Below, one piece after another: positions 10,077 to 19,206 of a stretch of DNA of 64,000 nt (position 1 is its first letter; each line of letters opens with the position of its first letter). The stretch spans positions 62,001-126,000 of the forward strand of contig JANSXA010000011.1 of NCBI GenBank assembly GCA_024743175.1. The letters run 5' to 3'. This DNA comes from Pseudomonadaceae bacterium. GTDB lineage: Bacteria > Pseudomonadota > Gammaproteobacteria > Pseudomonadales > Azotimanducaceae. The translations under genes and the position numbers were made by a program. A model generated the notes under the pieces. It was not told where the DNA came from. It ran no database searches and saw nothing but the letters and a program-made list of their open reading frames with translations.

Positions 10077-11381
10077 GTGAGTGACAAGATAACGCTGACC
10101 GATTTAGACGCCACCGCAGCATCAGCGGAAGATGGCGCAGAGCAGTTGGAATTGGAGAGTATTCACGACTTTGCCACTAAGCTGACCTTGCCCGGTTCCA
10201 AAGACGCGCTGGAACACTATGTGAACTGGCAGATTGCTTTGCGCGCAGGCGGCGCGGCAGAGGGTGTTGATTTTGACCCGGACAAAGTGCCGGACTTTGC
10301 ACCGCTTTCTATTAATCTGGACCTCACAACCGCGTGTAACTATCAATGTGATCACTGTGTTGACCTGGACATTCTCAACACGGGTATTCGCTACGAACAC
10401 GACAAGCTGATGTCATCCATCGAACTCATGGCCAAGCGTGGCCTGAAGTCCGTGATAGTGATCGGCGGTGGTGAACCTACTTTATACCCCAAGTTCGCTG
10501 AAGCCATCCGCTTTATGAAAGCGCTGAAGCTGCAGGTGGCCATTGTGTCCAACGGGACCGGCAACAAAAAAATTGCTGAAGTGGCTGACTGTATGGACAG
10601 CCAGGATTGGGTACGTCTGTCACTGGACTCCGGCACAGATCCCACTTTCCAGGCGATGCATAACCCCCGCAAAGATTTCAAACTGGAAGACATCTGTGCG
10701 GTTGTGCCCAGCATCAAAGCCGCAAACCCGGATCTGACCGTAGGTTTCTCTTATATTGTCACCTGGCAGGGTGCCTTCATTAACGACACCAATATTGTTG
10801 AGAATCTGCACGAGATTGCCCGCGCTGCGAAACTGGCGCGGGATAACGAATTCAGCTACATCAGTTTTAAACCCTTCCTGACGCGGGACGAATTGAATAA
10901 CGCTGAAGTCATCGACATCAAAGCTCAGCAGAACCTCGCCAACACCATTGAGCGTATTCAGGAACAGCTAGAAGAAGCTATTCAACTTGAAAGTGATACC
11001 TTCAAGGTGCACAGAAGCACGGGTTTGAAAGCCATGCTGCAAGGCAAAACCCAGTCGTTAGCCAAGCAGCCGCGTCAATGCCATATGCAGTTCTTCCGCC
11101 AGGTGCTCAGCCCGCTGGGGTTGTATAACTGTCCGGTGTACCGCAATCAGGAGCATGGTGCGCTGGGTGATAAAAATGCTGTGGCGGATGAACTCAGTTA
11201 TGAAGTTACCCGCGCAACAACGGCCAGTTTGATCAAGTCGTTTAACGCAACTTCTAATTGTGAAAAAGTCACCTGTCTATACAACGATGTGAACTGGTGG
11301 ATAGAGCATCTGATCGAAAACCCGGCTGAGCTTGCGAAGCTCAAAACCGACTTTGAGGCGGAGCCCGACTACTTCTTGTAG
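10077..11381 (+). CDS. Radical SAM protein with C-terminal Cys-rich (SPASM-like) region
   Basis: CNYQCDHC (CxxxCxxC), IGGGEPTLYP; C-terminal QCHMQFF...YNCP...SNCEKVTC; GTG start. Confidence 0.85.
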   Translation: MSDKITLTDLDATAASAEDGAEQLELESIHDFATKLTLPGSKDALEHYVNWQIALRAGGAAEGVDFDPDKVPDFAPLSINLDLTTACNYQCDHCVDLDILNTGIRYEHDKLMSSIELMAKRGLKSVIVIGGGEPTLYPKFAEAIRFMKALKLQVAIVSNGTGNKKIAEVADCMDSQDWVRLSLDSGTDPTFQAMHNPRKDFKLEDICAVVPSIKAANPDLTVGFSYIVTWQGAFINDTNIVENLHEIARAAKLARDNEFSYISFKPFLTRDELNNAEVIDIKAQQNLANTIERIQEQLEEAIQLESDTFKVHRSTGLKAMLQGKTQSLAKQPRQCHMQFFRQVLSPLGLYNCPVYRNQEHGALGDKNAVADELSYEVTRATTASLIKSFNATSNCEKVTCLYNDVNWWIEHLIENPAELAKLKTDFEAEPDYFL

Positions 11382-12580
11382 GCAGCCAGCTCCTGCTGGC
11401 ACGCGGCGAATACCATCTGCACGGTAACGTCTTCCATACAGATCTGACGCTCAAGGGGGCAGACCTTCTGATGGCAGGGGCCGCAGGGCACCTGCACACG
11501 CACAATGGTTTCTTTGCCGTGGCTGGTATCGGTCCAGCGCTCTTCGGTCGGCCCAAAAACCGTAACCCGATGGATATCAAAAGCGCGCGCGAAGTGTCTG
11601 GGTCCGGTGTCGTTACCCAGCAGCAGATCGCTGCGTGCAATCAGAGACTTCAATTCACCTAACGTGATGCAGGGTTTATCCAGCAGCAGATTTGGCTGTT
11701 GCATGGCGTCGGCGATGGCGCGTGCCAGGGGTTCTTCGCCGGGCCCGGGACTGATGGCAATGGTGGCGTCAAATTCTTTGACCAGAAGGTCGGCCACCTG
11801 CGCAAAACGCTCGGGTACCCAGCATTTTGAGGCACCAAAATTGGCTCCGGGGCACAGTGTTACTAATGGCTTGTCAGGATCTATGCCCTGGTCCAGCAGC
11901 AGCATTTTGATGTGCAGATCATCCTGCTGCTGGGTGATTAACTGCATCTGATCGCCAGGTGGCTCGCAACCCAGCGCTGCTGCCAGCACGGCGTAGTACT
12001 CCACCAGCGGCATGGGCTCAAAAGGTCCGGGATTGGGCGCGTCTTTTTTGTTCGGGCGCTTGTTAGGCACTTTGATTCGATCAGTCAGCAGCAGGCCGCG
12101 GCCGTCGCGATTGAACCCTACTCTTCTTTTAGCACCGCAGCGAAAAGCCAGCCAGGCGCTGGAAAAAGAGTTCGGCAACAGCACCGCCAGATCAAAGTGT
12201 TCCTGCTGCAGTTGTTGCACGAATTCCGCTTTGGCCTGTTTATTTTCCGGCGACTTACCTTTCGGCGGCCAGGTGACCACTTTGCCGAGCCATGGGCTGC
12301 CGGCGAGCACTGACTGCAGGTGTTTGTACATCACAAAGGTAAAATCAGCGTGAGAAAAGCGTTTATGCAGACTGGCGAGAAAAGGTGTCGCCATGACCAC
12401 ATCGCCTACCCAGGTTGGCAACACCACGAGGACTTTTTGTGGTTCTGGCTCGAACTGCAGAGCAGTTGGTAGATTTGCAGTCACGCAGGCTCGCTGATGT
12501 TCAGACAAATAGCAGGGGGTAGTATATCCTAGGCAGCCGCTGAATAATTCTTCGACGGCTACCTGAGGTTGCAACCGCAT
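11369..12580 (-). CDS. waaF: Glycosyltransferase family 9, ADP-heptose:LPS heptosyltransferase
   Basis: VLVVLPTWVGDVVMATPFLASLHKRF; C-terminal LLGNDTGPRHFARAFDIHRVTVFGPT. Confidence 0.88.
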   Translation of the reverse strand: MRLQPQVAVEELFSGCLGYTTPCYLSEHQRACVTANLPTALQFEPEPQKVLVVLPTWVGDVVMATPFLASLHKRFSHADFTFVMYKHLQSVLAGSPWLGKVVTWPPKGKSPENKQAKAEFVQQLQQEHFDLAVLLPNSFSSAWLAFRCGAKRRVGFNRDGRGLLLTDRIKVPNKRPNKKDAPNPGPFEPMPLVEYYAVLAAALGCEPPGDQMQLITQQQDDLHIKMLLLDQGIDPDKPLVTLCPGANFGASKCWVPERFAQVADLLVKEFDATIAISPGPGEEPLARAIADAMQQPNLLLDKPCITLGELKSLIARSDLLLGNDTGPRHFARAFDIHRVTVFGPTEERWTDTSHGKETIVRVQVPCGPCHQKVCPLERQICMEDVTVQMVFAACQQELAAYKK

Positions 12581-12605
12581 AACCCGGATCTTCTGGATAA
12601 CATGT

Positions 12606-13097
12606 ATGTCAACGTTTGAAAAAATCCACGTCGAACCCAAGTCACTGCTCCCTAAACTTGCAGCCTGTCGCGAGCAGGGTAAAACCATTGTGTTTGGCAA
12701 CGGCTGTTTCGACCTGGTGCATGTGGGTCACATCAGATATATCGAAGCTGCTCGCGAGCTGGGTGATCTGCTGGTGATCGCGGTCAACACTGAAGCTTCT
12801 ATCCGCGCCAATGTAGGCCGCGAGAAGCCAATCAACCCCTGCGAGAAGCGTATGGAAGTGATGGCGGCGCTTGAGGCGGTAGACTTTGTTATTCCGCTTG
12901 AAGATGCCACCCCGATTGGACTGCTGGAACTGCTGCGCCCGGATATACAAGCCAAAGGTACTGATTACAGCCTTGATGCCATGCCGGAACGGGAAACGGT
13001 GGAGAAAATTGGTGGACGCATAGAATTTGTCGGCGATGAAAAGCAGCACAGCTCAACTGAACTGCGTCGCATCCTGCGCGAACGCGGGGCATTGTAG
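12606..13097 (+). CDS. hldE: D-glycero-beta-D-manno-heptose 1-phosphate adenylyltransferase
   Basis: RfaE domain II: VFGNGCFDLVHVGHIRYIEAARELGD. Confidence 0.92.
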   Translation: MSTFEKIHVEPKSLLPKLAACREQGKTIVFGNGCFDLVHVGHIRYIEAARELGDLLVIAVNTEASIRANVGREKPINPCEKRMEVMAALEAVDFVIPLEDATPIGLLELLRPDIQAKGTDYSLDAMPERETVEKIGGRIEFVGDEKQHSSTELRRILRERGAL

Positions 13098-13104
13098 CGC
13101 TACT

Positions 13105-14007
13105 GTGTCGCGTCGAATCTCTCTTGTCCTCAGTAGCGGCGGTGCTCGCGGCCTGGTGCACATAGGCGCCATTCAGGCGCTTGAAGCCAATGGCTACGAG
13201 ATCGCCTCAATTGCAGGTTCTTCCATGGGCGCGCTGGTCGGCGGTATACATGCCCGTGGCAAACTGGATGTATATGCTCAGTGGGTGCGTGCGCTGACGC
13301 GCAACGACGTTGTGCGACTACTGGATGTGGGTTGGGGACGATCCGGCGGATTATTCAAAGGCGAACGGATCATTGAAGTGCTGCGTGAGCTGGTGGGAGA
13401 TGAAGATATCGAAGACCTGCCGATTGGGTTCACAGCAGTTGCCACGGATATCAAGCGCAAACAGGAAGTGTGGCTTAACAAAGGCCCGCTGTTTTCGGCG
13501 GTGCGCGCCTCGATTGCGATTCCCATGGTGTTTGAACCGGTCCGGCGTGGTGGTGCTTTGCTTGTCGATGGCGGTGTGTTGAACCCACTGCCGGTTGCGC
13601 CAACCCTCACAGATGACACCACGTTAACCGTTGCAGTAGATGTGAATGGTTTAGATCAGCGTCCGGTAGTGAGCCGGTCGCGACCCGAGGCCGCAATAGT
13701 CAAATCCGATGAAGGTGAGGCAGCCTCTGGTATCAAACATGCCATTGCCGAGTTTTTCGACGAATGGATGCCCAGTGGTGAGCCAGCCGAGCCTGAGCAG
13801 AGTATGTTTGCCATTGCCCTGGAAGCCATGGATTCCATGCAGGTGACTATCTCGCGGCTTAAAGCATCAGTCTACAATCCTGACATTCTGCTGCAGGTTC
13901 CCCGCAACACGGCGCATTTTTTTGAGTACGAACGTGCCAGTGAGCTGATTGACCTCGGCTTTGAGCGCATGGATAAAGAGCTCAAGGAATTGCACGGGTA
14001 TCGTTGA
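13105..14007 (+). CDS. Patatin-like phospholipase family protein
   Basis: LSSGGARGLVHIGAIQAL, GSSMG (GxSxG), VDGGVLNPLP; GTG start inferred. Confidence 0.9.
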   Translation: MSRRISLVLSSGGARGLVHIGAIQALEANGYEIASIAGSSMGALVGGIHARGKLDVYAQWVRALTRNDVVRLLDVGWGRSGGLFKGERIIEVLRELVGDEDIEDLPIGFTAVATDIKRKQEVWLNKGPLFSAVRASIAIPMVFEPVRRGGALLVDGGVLNPLPVAPTLTDDTTLTVAVDVNGLDQRPVVSRSRPEAAIVKSDEGEAASGIKHAIAEFFDEWMPSGEPAEPEQSMFAIALEAMDSMQVTISRLKASVYNPDILLQVPRNTAHFFEYERASELIDLGFERMDKELKELHGYR

Positions 14008-14031
14008 CCAGCAGATTTGTTTAACGCTGTG

Positions 14032-14646
14032 TCAGTACAACAATAAAATCGCGAAAAAATGTGTTGCGCTGCCTGCCAGCACAAACAGGTGCCAGACGCC
14101 GTGAAACCAGTGATAGCGGTGATCGAAGATAAAAAAGACGATGCCGGAAGTGTAGAAAACACCCCCGGCCACCAGCGCGGCAAAACCCAGTGGCGGCACC
14201 GAGGCAATGATCGGGTCCAGTGCAAACACGCATAGCCAACCCATGATCAGGTAGATGGCTATGGACATCCAGCGACTACCCTCCCGCCGCACCGCATCCA
14301 GCACCATGCCAACAACCGCTAACCCCCAGATGGCTGCGAACATCAGCCATGCCTGAGTACCTTCAAGGGCAATTATCAGAAACGGTGTGTAGGTGCCGGC
14401 AATCAACAGATAGATGGCTTGATGATCAAGCACACGAAAGATGTTTTTCGCCCGCCCGCGCAGGCTGTGGTAGAGAGTGGATACCAGATACAGCCAGAAC
14501 AGGGTCAGCCCGTAGACGCTGAAGCTGATAATCCTGTAAAGATCGCCTTCGGCTGCCGCCATCGTGATCAGCACAACAGCACCCATCAGCGCCAGAGCAG
14601 CACCAACCAGGTGAGATATGCTGCTGAACCGTTCACCTTCGTACAT
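14032..14646 (-). CDS. trhA: Hemolysin III / PAQR family membrane protein
   Basis: MYEGERFSSISHLVGAALALMGAVVL; HSLRGRAKNIFRVLDHQAIYLLIAGTYTPF. Confidence 0.92.
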   Translation of the reverse strand: MYEGERFSSISHLVGAALALMGAVVLITMAAAEGDLYRIISFSVYGLTLFWLYLVSTLYHSLRGRAKNIFRVLDHQAIYLLIAGTYTPFLIIALEGTQAWLMFAAIWGLAVVGMVLDAVRREGSRWMSIAIYLIMGWLCVFALDPIIASVPPLGFAALVAGGVFYTSGIVFFIFDHRYHWFHGVWHLFVLAGSATHFFAILLLY

Positions 14647-14690
14647 CTGTTTTTGATCTCACTGTGCTATCCATGAGATAGCCTTGTTTA

Positions 14691-15191
14691 TTGTATTCAG
14701 TTGCGGCTAGATGCGTTGAGCAAGTCGAGGAGTTGAACGTTATCAAAATAACGCGAGCAGGTTTTTTTTCGGGGCTGATAATTGCCGCTGCCGCCTGTAC
14801 ATCTGAGCCCGAGGGTCTCAACACAAACATGAACAAAGCTATTGAAGCACGAAGTCTCAGCGGCGTCTTGTGGCAGGTCGAGGATATCGACGGTGACGGT
14901 ATCATCGATGGCTCAAATATCACGCTGCAGGTTGCCGATGATAAGGGCATCAGCGGGACAACCGGTTGTAACCGCTATTTCGGGGCAGTGGCGATTGAGG
15001 GACGAACTTTTCTGGCGGATGCCATTGGCAGCACGCGAATGGCCTGCGCACCAGCGCTGATGGAGCAGGAACAACACTTCCTGCAGGCGATACAGGCCGT
15101 CCGCAGTTATGCAATCAGCGGCGACCTTTTACAGTTATATGACGACGGTGATGCTCTGCGCCTGCGACTGCTTGCCGCAGAGGAAAACTAA
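14691..15191 (+). CDS. META-domain lipoprotein
   Basis: Lipobox AAAC; LSGVLWQVEDIDGDGIIDGSNITLQ, GTTGCNRYFG. Confidence 0.75.
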   Translation: MYSVAARCVEQVEELNVIKITRAGFFSGLIIAAAACTSEPEGLNTNMNKAIEARSLSGVLWQVEDIDGDGIIDGSNITLQVADDKGISGTTGCNRYFGAVAIEGRTFLADAIGSTRMACAPALMEQEQHFLQAIQAVRSYAISGDLLQLYDDGDALRLRLLAAEEN

Positions 15192-15293
15192 CGCCGTTTA
15201 CTCAAAAATGCCGGTGAGATATTGTAAAACAGTCAGATCGCTGCCTTACGGCGGGTGATCGCAGGAATAGACGCAAAGCGAAAGGATAAGACC

Positions 15294-15884
15294 ATGTTAA
15301 AACGAGTGTTGCTGTCCGGTTTGCTTATCGTTGTGCTGCTGCCCCTGGCAGCGCACGCTGATAAGCTGACCGAAATCATTCAGAAAGACCTTACCGCGCT
15401 GGGGTATGAACCTGGCAATACCAAGGGTGAAATGACAACCGCAACGGCAATTGCGATCTCAAAGTTTCAGGCTGAAAACAGTCTGGAGGTGACTGGTGAG
15501 CCCAGCCCTCAGCTTGCCGGGGTAATCAAATCCAGAATAAAGGGCGGTGCGGCACCTGCAAATTCAGGTGGCGTTGCAAAAGCCGCGCCGGCACCTGCAC
15601 CGGCTCCAACCAACGACCCTGCTGCGTTGCAGGCTGCGCAGCAGGCCTGTCTGCAACAGAAAGTGGCGGATGCGCAGGCGTCACAGAAGAAAAAGCGTGG
15701 TTTTGGCAGTTTGATGCGGGCGGTGTCGCGAACCGCATCGCGGCTCGGTAGTGAGCTGGCGGGTGACATTGCACGTACTTCGCGGGATATCTATGACGTT
15801 AATGCAACGGCAGATGATCTTGAGTCAGCAGCCAAAGATCTTGGCTTGACCCAGGACGACGTTGAAGATTGCCGTAACCCCTGA
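15294..15884 (+). CDS. Secreted peptidoglycan-binding-domain protein
   Basis: Signal peptide; LTALGYEPGNTKGEMTTATAIAISKFQAENSLEVTGEPSPQL. Confidence 0.78.
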   Translation: MLKRVLLSGLLIVVLLPLAAHADKLTEIIQKDLTALGYEPGNTKGEMTTATAIAISKFQAENSLEVTGEPSPQLAGVIKSRIKGGAAPANSGGVAKAAPAPAPAPTNDPAALQAAQQACLQQKVADAQASQKKKRGFGSLMRAVSRTASRLGSELAGDIARTSRDIYDVNATADDLESAAKDLGLTQDDVEDCRNP

Positions 15885-15923
15885 TCCGGGTCTGCCCACA
15901 GACAGACTAACCGAGGTATTACT

Positions 15924-17417
15924 ATGCCATATTTGCTTTCAGTCAATAAACGACGCTTAAAATCCAGGTGGCTTGCTGTCAACTCAGCCTGGCTGTGTCT
16001 GGTCGCGTCATTTTCCCTCCACGCTCAGGATAATTCCCGTGCGCTGCTGGTTTCCGGTATCCAGACCGATTATGGCGAAGTGGTCACTCAAGGTGGCCCT
16101 TTGGGGCAATTTGGCGTTGAAGATCTTTGCCGCAGCAGCGACACGTTAGGTTGGGCGATGGGCAGCATTGTTGATGAGGTGCAGCGCAGTATGGTTGAAG
16201 CTGGCTCGCCAATAAGACTCGACGATATTCAGCGCTTGCCGGGTGCGCCTACGCGGCCGGGCATAGAGGCAGGGTTGCGCACCGCTCGAGACAACTTATG
16301 TCGCGGTGAACCTGCGCAGACTGTGCAGCCGTTTGTTATTGCTTATTCGTCCTGCCGTATGGCCATGGTCACGCCTGGCAATGCAATGGATATGCATTTA
16401 CCGCCGGGCCAGGCCCAGGCAACCATGTCGATGGCGGACTATGCCGAGCGTCAGGTTGTTTATGTTGATCTGAAGCGCGATCTGGATGCAGCAGCTGGTG
16501 TATTGGGTTCGGGATGGAGCAACAGTGTGCAGATGACCGCACCTACTGATGGTGGCGAGCGAATTGGCTATGACACCACGCGCTACAATTTTGAATATTC
16601 TGGCGGTCCAGGTGGAAGCGGCGGAATAGGTGGTCTGTTGGGTAACTCCATATCGGTGTCTAACTCGGGTCAGATCTGGGTGTCTGATGACGTACCTGGT
16701 GTGGGTATTGTGCAATCATTCTACGAGAATCTAACAAACGAAGTGAGTCGCGATGAGGCGTCCGCCGGTATTTTCAGTGGCATGATTGAAAACATGGGCG
16801 GCATGTTGCGGGAAGGCCTGCCACTCGAGATGGACAGTACCGTCACTTCGACAGTCATGGGGCGCACGTCAGTGAGTGGACGCTCGCATATGCTGGTCAC
16901 TGGTATTGAGGTGGTTAACATAAACCCCCAGTGGTGCACACAAAGTCTTATGCCGCCAGAATATCCTGTCGTTGACGTTAACCAGCAGATTCAACAGAGC
17001 ATGCAGGGTTCCGGTGTGGATTCCGCTGAGCTTAACGAAGCCATGCAGGAATTGAACCGCGCGATGGAACAGATGACGCCTGAACAGCGTGCGATGATGG
17101 AACGCATGGGGATGGGCAGCATGATGGAACAGGCCACAGGCGGTGTGGGCGCATTGCCCTCAGCTCCATCAGCACCAGCGCAGTCTGCACCCAGCGCTTC
17201 GGGTTTGTCCGTGGCCCTGCGCTCGGATAACCCCACAGAGACGACACAGAATTACCTCCAGGCCCTGGGTTATGAAACGGGTAACGCAAGTGGTGAGCTT
17301 TCTATCGAAACTACCATTGCTATTTCACAATATCAGGCTGAAAACGGACTCGAAGTTACCGGTGAGGTCAGTCCCGCGCTGGTCGATCAACTCGCAGCGG
17401 ACGTAGACAGGTTGTGA
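15924..17417 (+). CDS. Secreted protein with C-terminal peptidoglycan-binding-like domain
   Basis: Signal peptide; C-terminal LQALGYETGNASGELSIETTIAISQYQAENGLEVTGEVSPAL, paralogous to the upstream gene. Confidence 0.78.
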   Translation: MPYLLSVNKRRLKSRWLAVNSAWLCLVASFSLHAQDNSRALLVSGIQTDYGEVVTQGGPLGQFGVEDLCRSSDTLGWAMGSIVDEVQRSMVEAGSPIRLDDIQRLPGAPTRPGIEAGLRTARDNLCRGEPAQTVQPFVIAYSSCRMAMVTPGNAMDMHLPPGQAQATMSMADYAERQVVYVDLKRDLDAAAGVLGSGWSNSVQMTAPTDGGERIGYDTTRYNFEYSGGPGGSGGIGGLLGNSISVSNSGQIWVSDDVPGVGIVQSFYENLTNEVSRDEASAGIFSGMIENMGGMLREGLPLEMDSTVTSTVMGRTSVSGRSHMLVTGIEVVNINPQWCTQSLMPPEYPVVDVNQQIQQSMQGSGVDSAELNEAMQELNRAMEQMTPEQRAMMERMGMGSMMEQATGGVGALPSAPSAPAQSAPSASGLSVALRSDNPTETTQNYLQALGYETGNASGELSIETTIAISQYQAENGLEVTGEVSPALVDQLAADVDRL

Positions 17418-17433
17418 AAGTCATCAGCTTGGG

Positions 17434-17652
17434 TTGGTCACCGATGAACCGTCTGCGTGTTTTAAAGGCGAAGAGCATGACAACGGCGAGCCGATTTATT
17501 TTGAAATGTTTGAGTGGCTTGGCGACGGGGTAGACCGCGCCCATAGTCATCCTGAAGTGATGGCCATATGGAGTCCCATGGATGCACTTTGTGAAGCCAG
17601 GGGTGGGCAGCCGAATATGGAGTTTCCTCAGGTTGAGCCGCTGGGACTTTAG
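17434..17652 (+). pseudogene. C-terminal remnant of a small dabb/monooxygenase-like protein
   Basis: Fragment ...EPIYFEMFEWLGDGVDRAHSHPEVMAIWSPMDALCEARGGQPNMEFPQVEPLGL resembles only the C-terminal half of such proteins; no ATG start; abuts the upstream stop. Confidence 0.4.
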
Positions 17653-17695
17653 CTGGCATAGGCGTGTTAACCCAAACGCCAGGAAACTGGTTCTG

Positions 17696-18322
17696 TCAGT
17701 CAGAAGCTTCGACCATGCTGCGCTCCCAGAAGTGGGCGACAACATAGAACTGCCAGGCTAACAAGGCGTTGACAGCGAGTACTATCAGTAGCGCGGGTAA
17801 ACTGACGTTTCCACTGAATATCAGGAACACGCCACCTGAGATCAAAGCGCCTACCAGGGTAAACTGCAGATAGAAATCCTTCCAGGTTGCCGGGTCCAGA
17901 TCTCTAAAAAAGAACGCGTTGTCCTTGTCCTGCCGCGCCTGTTTCATACTGGTGTGACTGACTCTGAACATCAAGCCAAACGTTAGAGCGATAAACAGCA
18001 TCCAGATACCCACCGCTTCCGGCGCCAGATTCGCGATGAGCATGAATTCCACAAGGCCGATAAAGAACGGGTAGACCAGATCGCTGGTTACAGGGGTGCG
18101 GCTGAATCGCATGACGTTGCTGGCGTAAACAACCCAGATCAGGACGATTGCCAGGAAAGTAGCCACCACTTGCCCCCAGCCTAAGACTGAGGTCCACGAG
18201 AGCTCAACCAAGTGCTGCGTTTCGGTCAGGTGAGACCAGAGCAGCTCCAGCGCTACTGCTTGAACAATGCTCAGCATTGTCAGCAGTACCGACGGAAAGT
18301 GTTCTTTTGCACGGCTGCGCAT
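17696..18322 (-). CDS. Hypothetical multi-pass membrane protein
   Basis: Several hydrophobic helices; no recognised family. Confidence 0.65.
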   Translation of the reverse strand: MRSRAKEHFPSVLLTMLSIVQAVALELLWSHLTETQHLVELSWTSVLGWGQVVATFLAIVLIWVVYASNVMRFSRTPVTSDLVYPFFIGLVEFMLIANLAPEAVGIWMLFIALTFGLMFRVSHTSMKQARQDKDNAFFFRDLDPATWKDFYLQFTLVGALISGGVFLIFSGNVSLPALLIVLAVNALLAWQFYVVAHFWERSMVEASD

Positions 18323-18487
18323 GTCGTTCACTGTGATTCTCCGAGCAGACTTGGAGTGCCAGTCTATTCGTTCCACGGGGTGCTAAACAGGCCCGTGGGG
18401 ACTGGTCCCGAGACAAAAAAAAATAATCTGCGTGCATCGCGATTGATTTGGATTTTTACCCCCCTCTAACCCTCTGGCTTCCTGAAA

Positions 18488-18985
18488 TTGGAGAGAATTC
18501 TGGCTCGATTGTTTTTTAGTGCACTGCTGTTGCTGCTCACAACTTCGGCGCAGGGTGATACCCGTCAGGCTGCTGCCGAAGTGGCAGAGAAATTCAGTGA
18601 GTTTCGAGGCCAGGTGGTATTGGTCGACTTCTGGGCTTCATGGTGTGGTCCTTGCCGTCGCTCATTCCCGTGGATGAATGCCATGCAGGAAAAATACGGT
18701 GCCGACGGATTCCGCGTGATTGCCGTGAATGTAGATAAAGACCGAGCTGCAGCGGATCAGTTTCTAACTGAGTACCCTGCTGAGTTTGACGTCTGGTATG
18801 ACCCCAATGGCGATCTCGCCCGTACCTTCAACGTCTCCACCATGCCCACTTCTTTCATTCTGGACGCCAGCGGCCAGGTGCGCGGCGCGCATCGTGGTTT
18901 TCTGAACAGCGATCGAGATGATTATGAATCTGCCATCGCGCGGATTCTGACTGACAACAACCAAACGAGGAGCTCCAAGTTGTGA
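18488..18985 (+). CDS. TlpA-like secreted thioredoxin
   Basis: Signal peptide, VDFWASWCGPCRRSFPWMNAM; TTG start. Confidence 0.9.
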   Translation: MERILARLFFSALLLLLTTSAQGDTRQAAAEVAEKFSEFRGQVVLVDFWASWCGPCRRSFPWMNAMQEKYGADGFRVIAVNVDKDRAAADQFLTEYPAEFDVWYDPNGDLARTFNVSTMPTSFILDASGQVRGAHRGFLNSDRDDYESAIARILTDNNQTRSSKL

Positions 18986-19206
18986 GAAAACCTTTTTACC
19001 TGTTTTTCCTGACTGCATCGACAATGTTTACCGGCGGCTGCGCATTAGATGGCGTGCAAGCCTGGGAGCGTCAGGACCTGGCTAAACGCGAAATGTCGAT
19101 CATCAACGAACCGCTGGAAGCAGCTACCGATGATCACATCTATTTCAGTAAGGAAGCGTCCAGCGGCGGTCAGTCATTTGGTGGCGGAGGTTGCGGATGC
19201 AATTAA
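18982..19206 (+). CDS. DUF4266 domain lipoprotein
   Basis: Lipobox TGGC, GVQAWERQDLAKREM, C-terminal GGGGCGCN; GTG start overlaps upstream stop. Confidence 0.88.
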   Translation: MRKPFYLFFLTASTMFTGGCALDGVQAWERQDLAKREMSIINEPLEAATDDHIYFSKEASSGGQSFGGGGCGCN

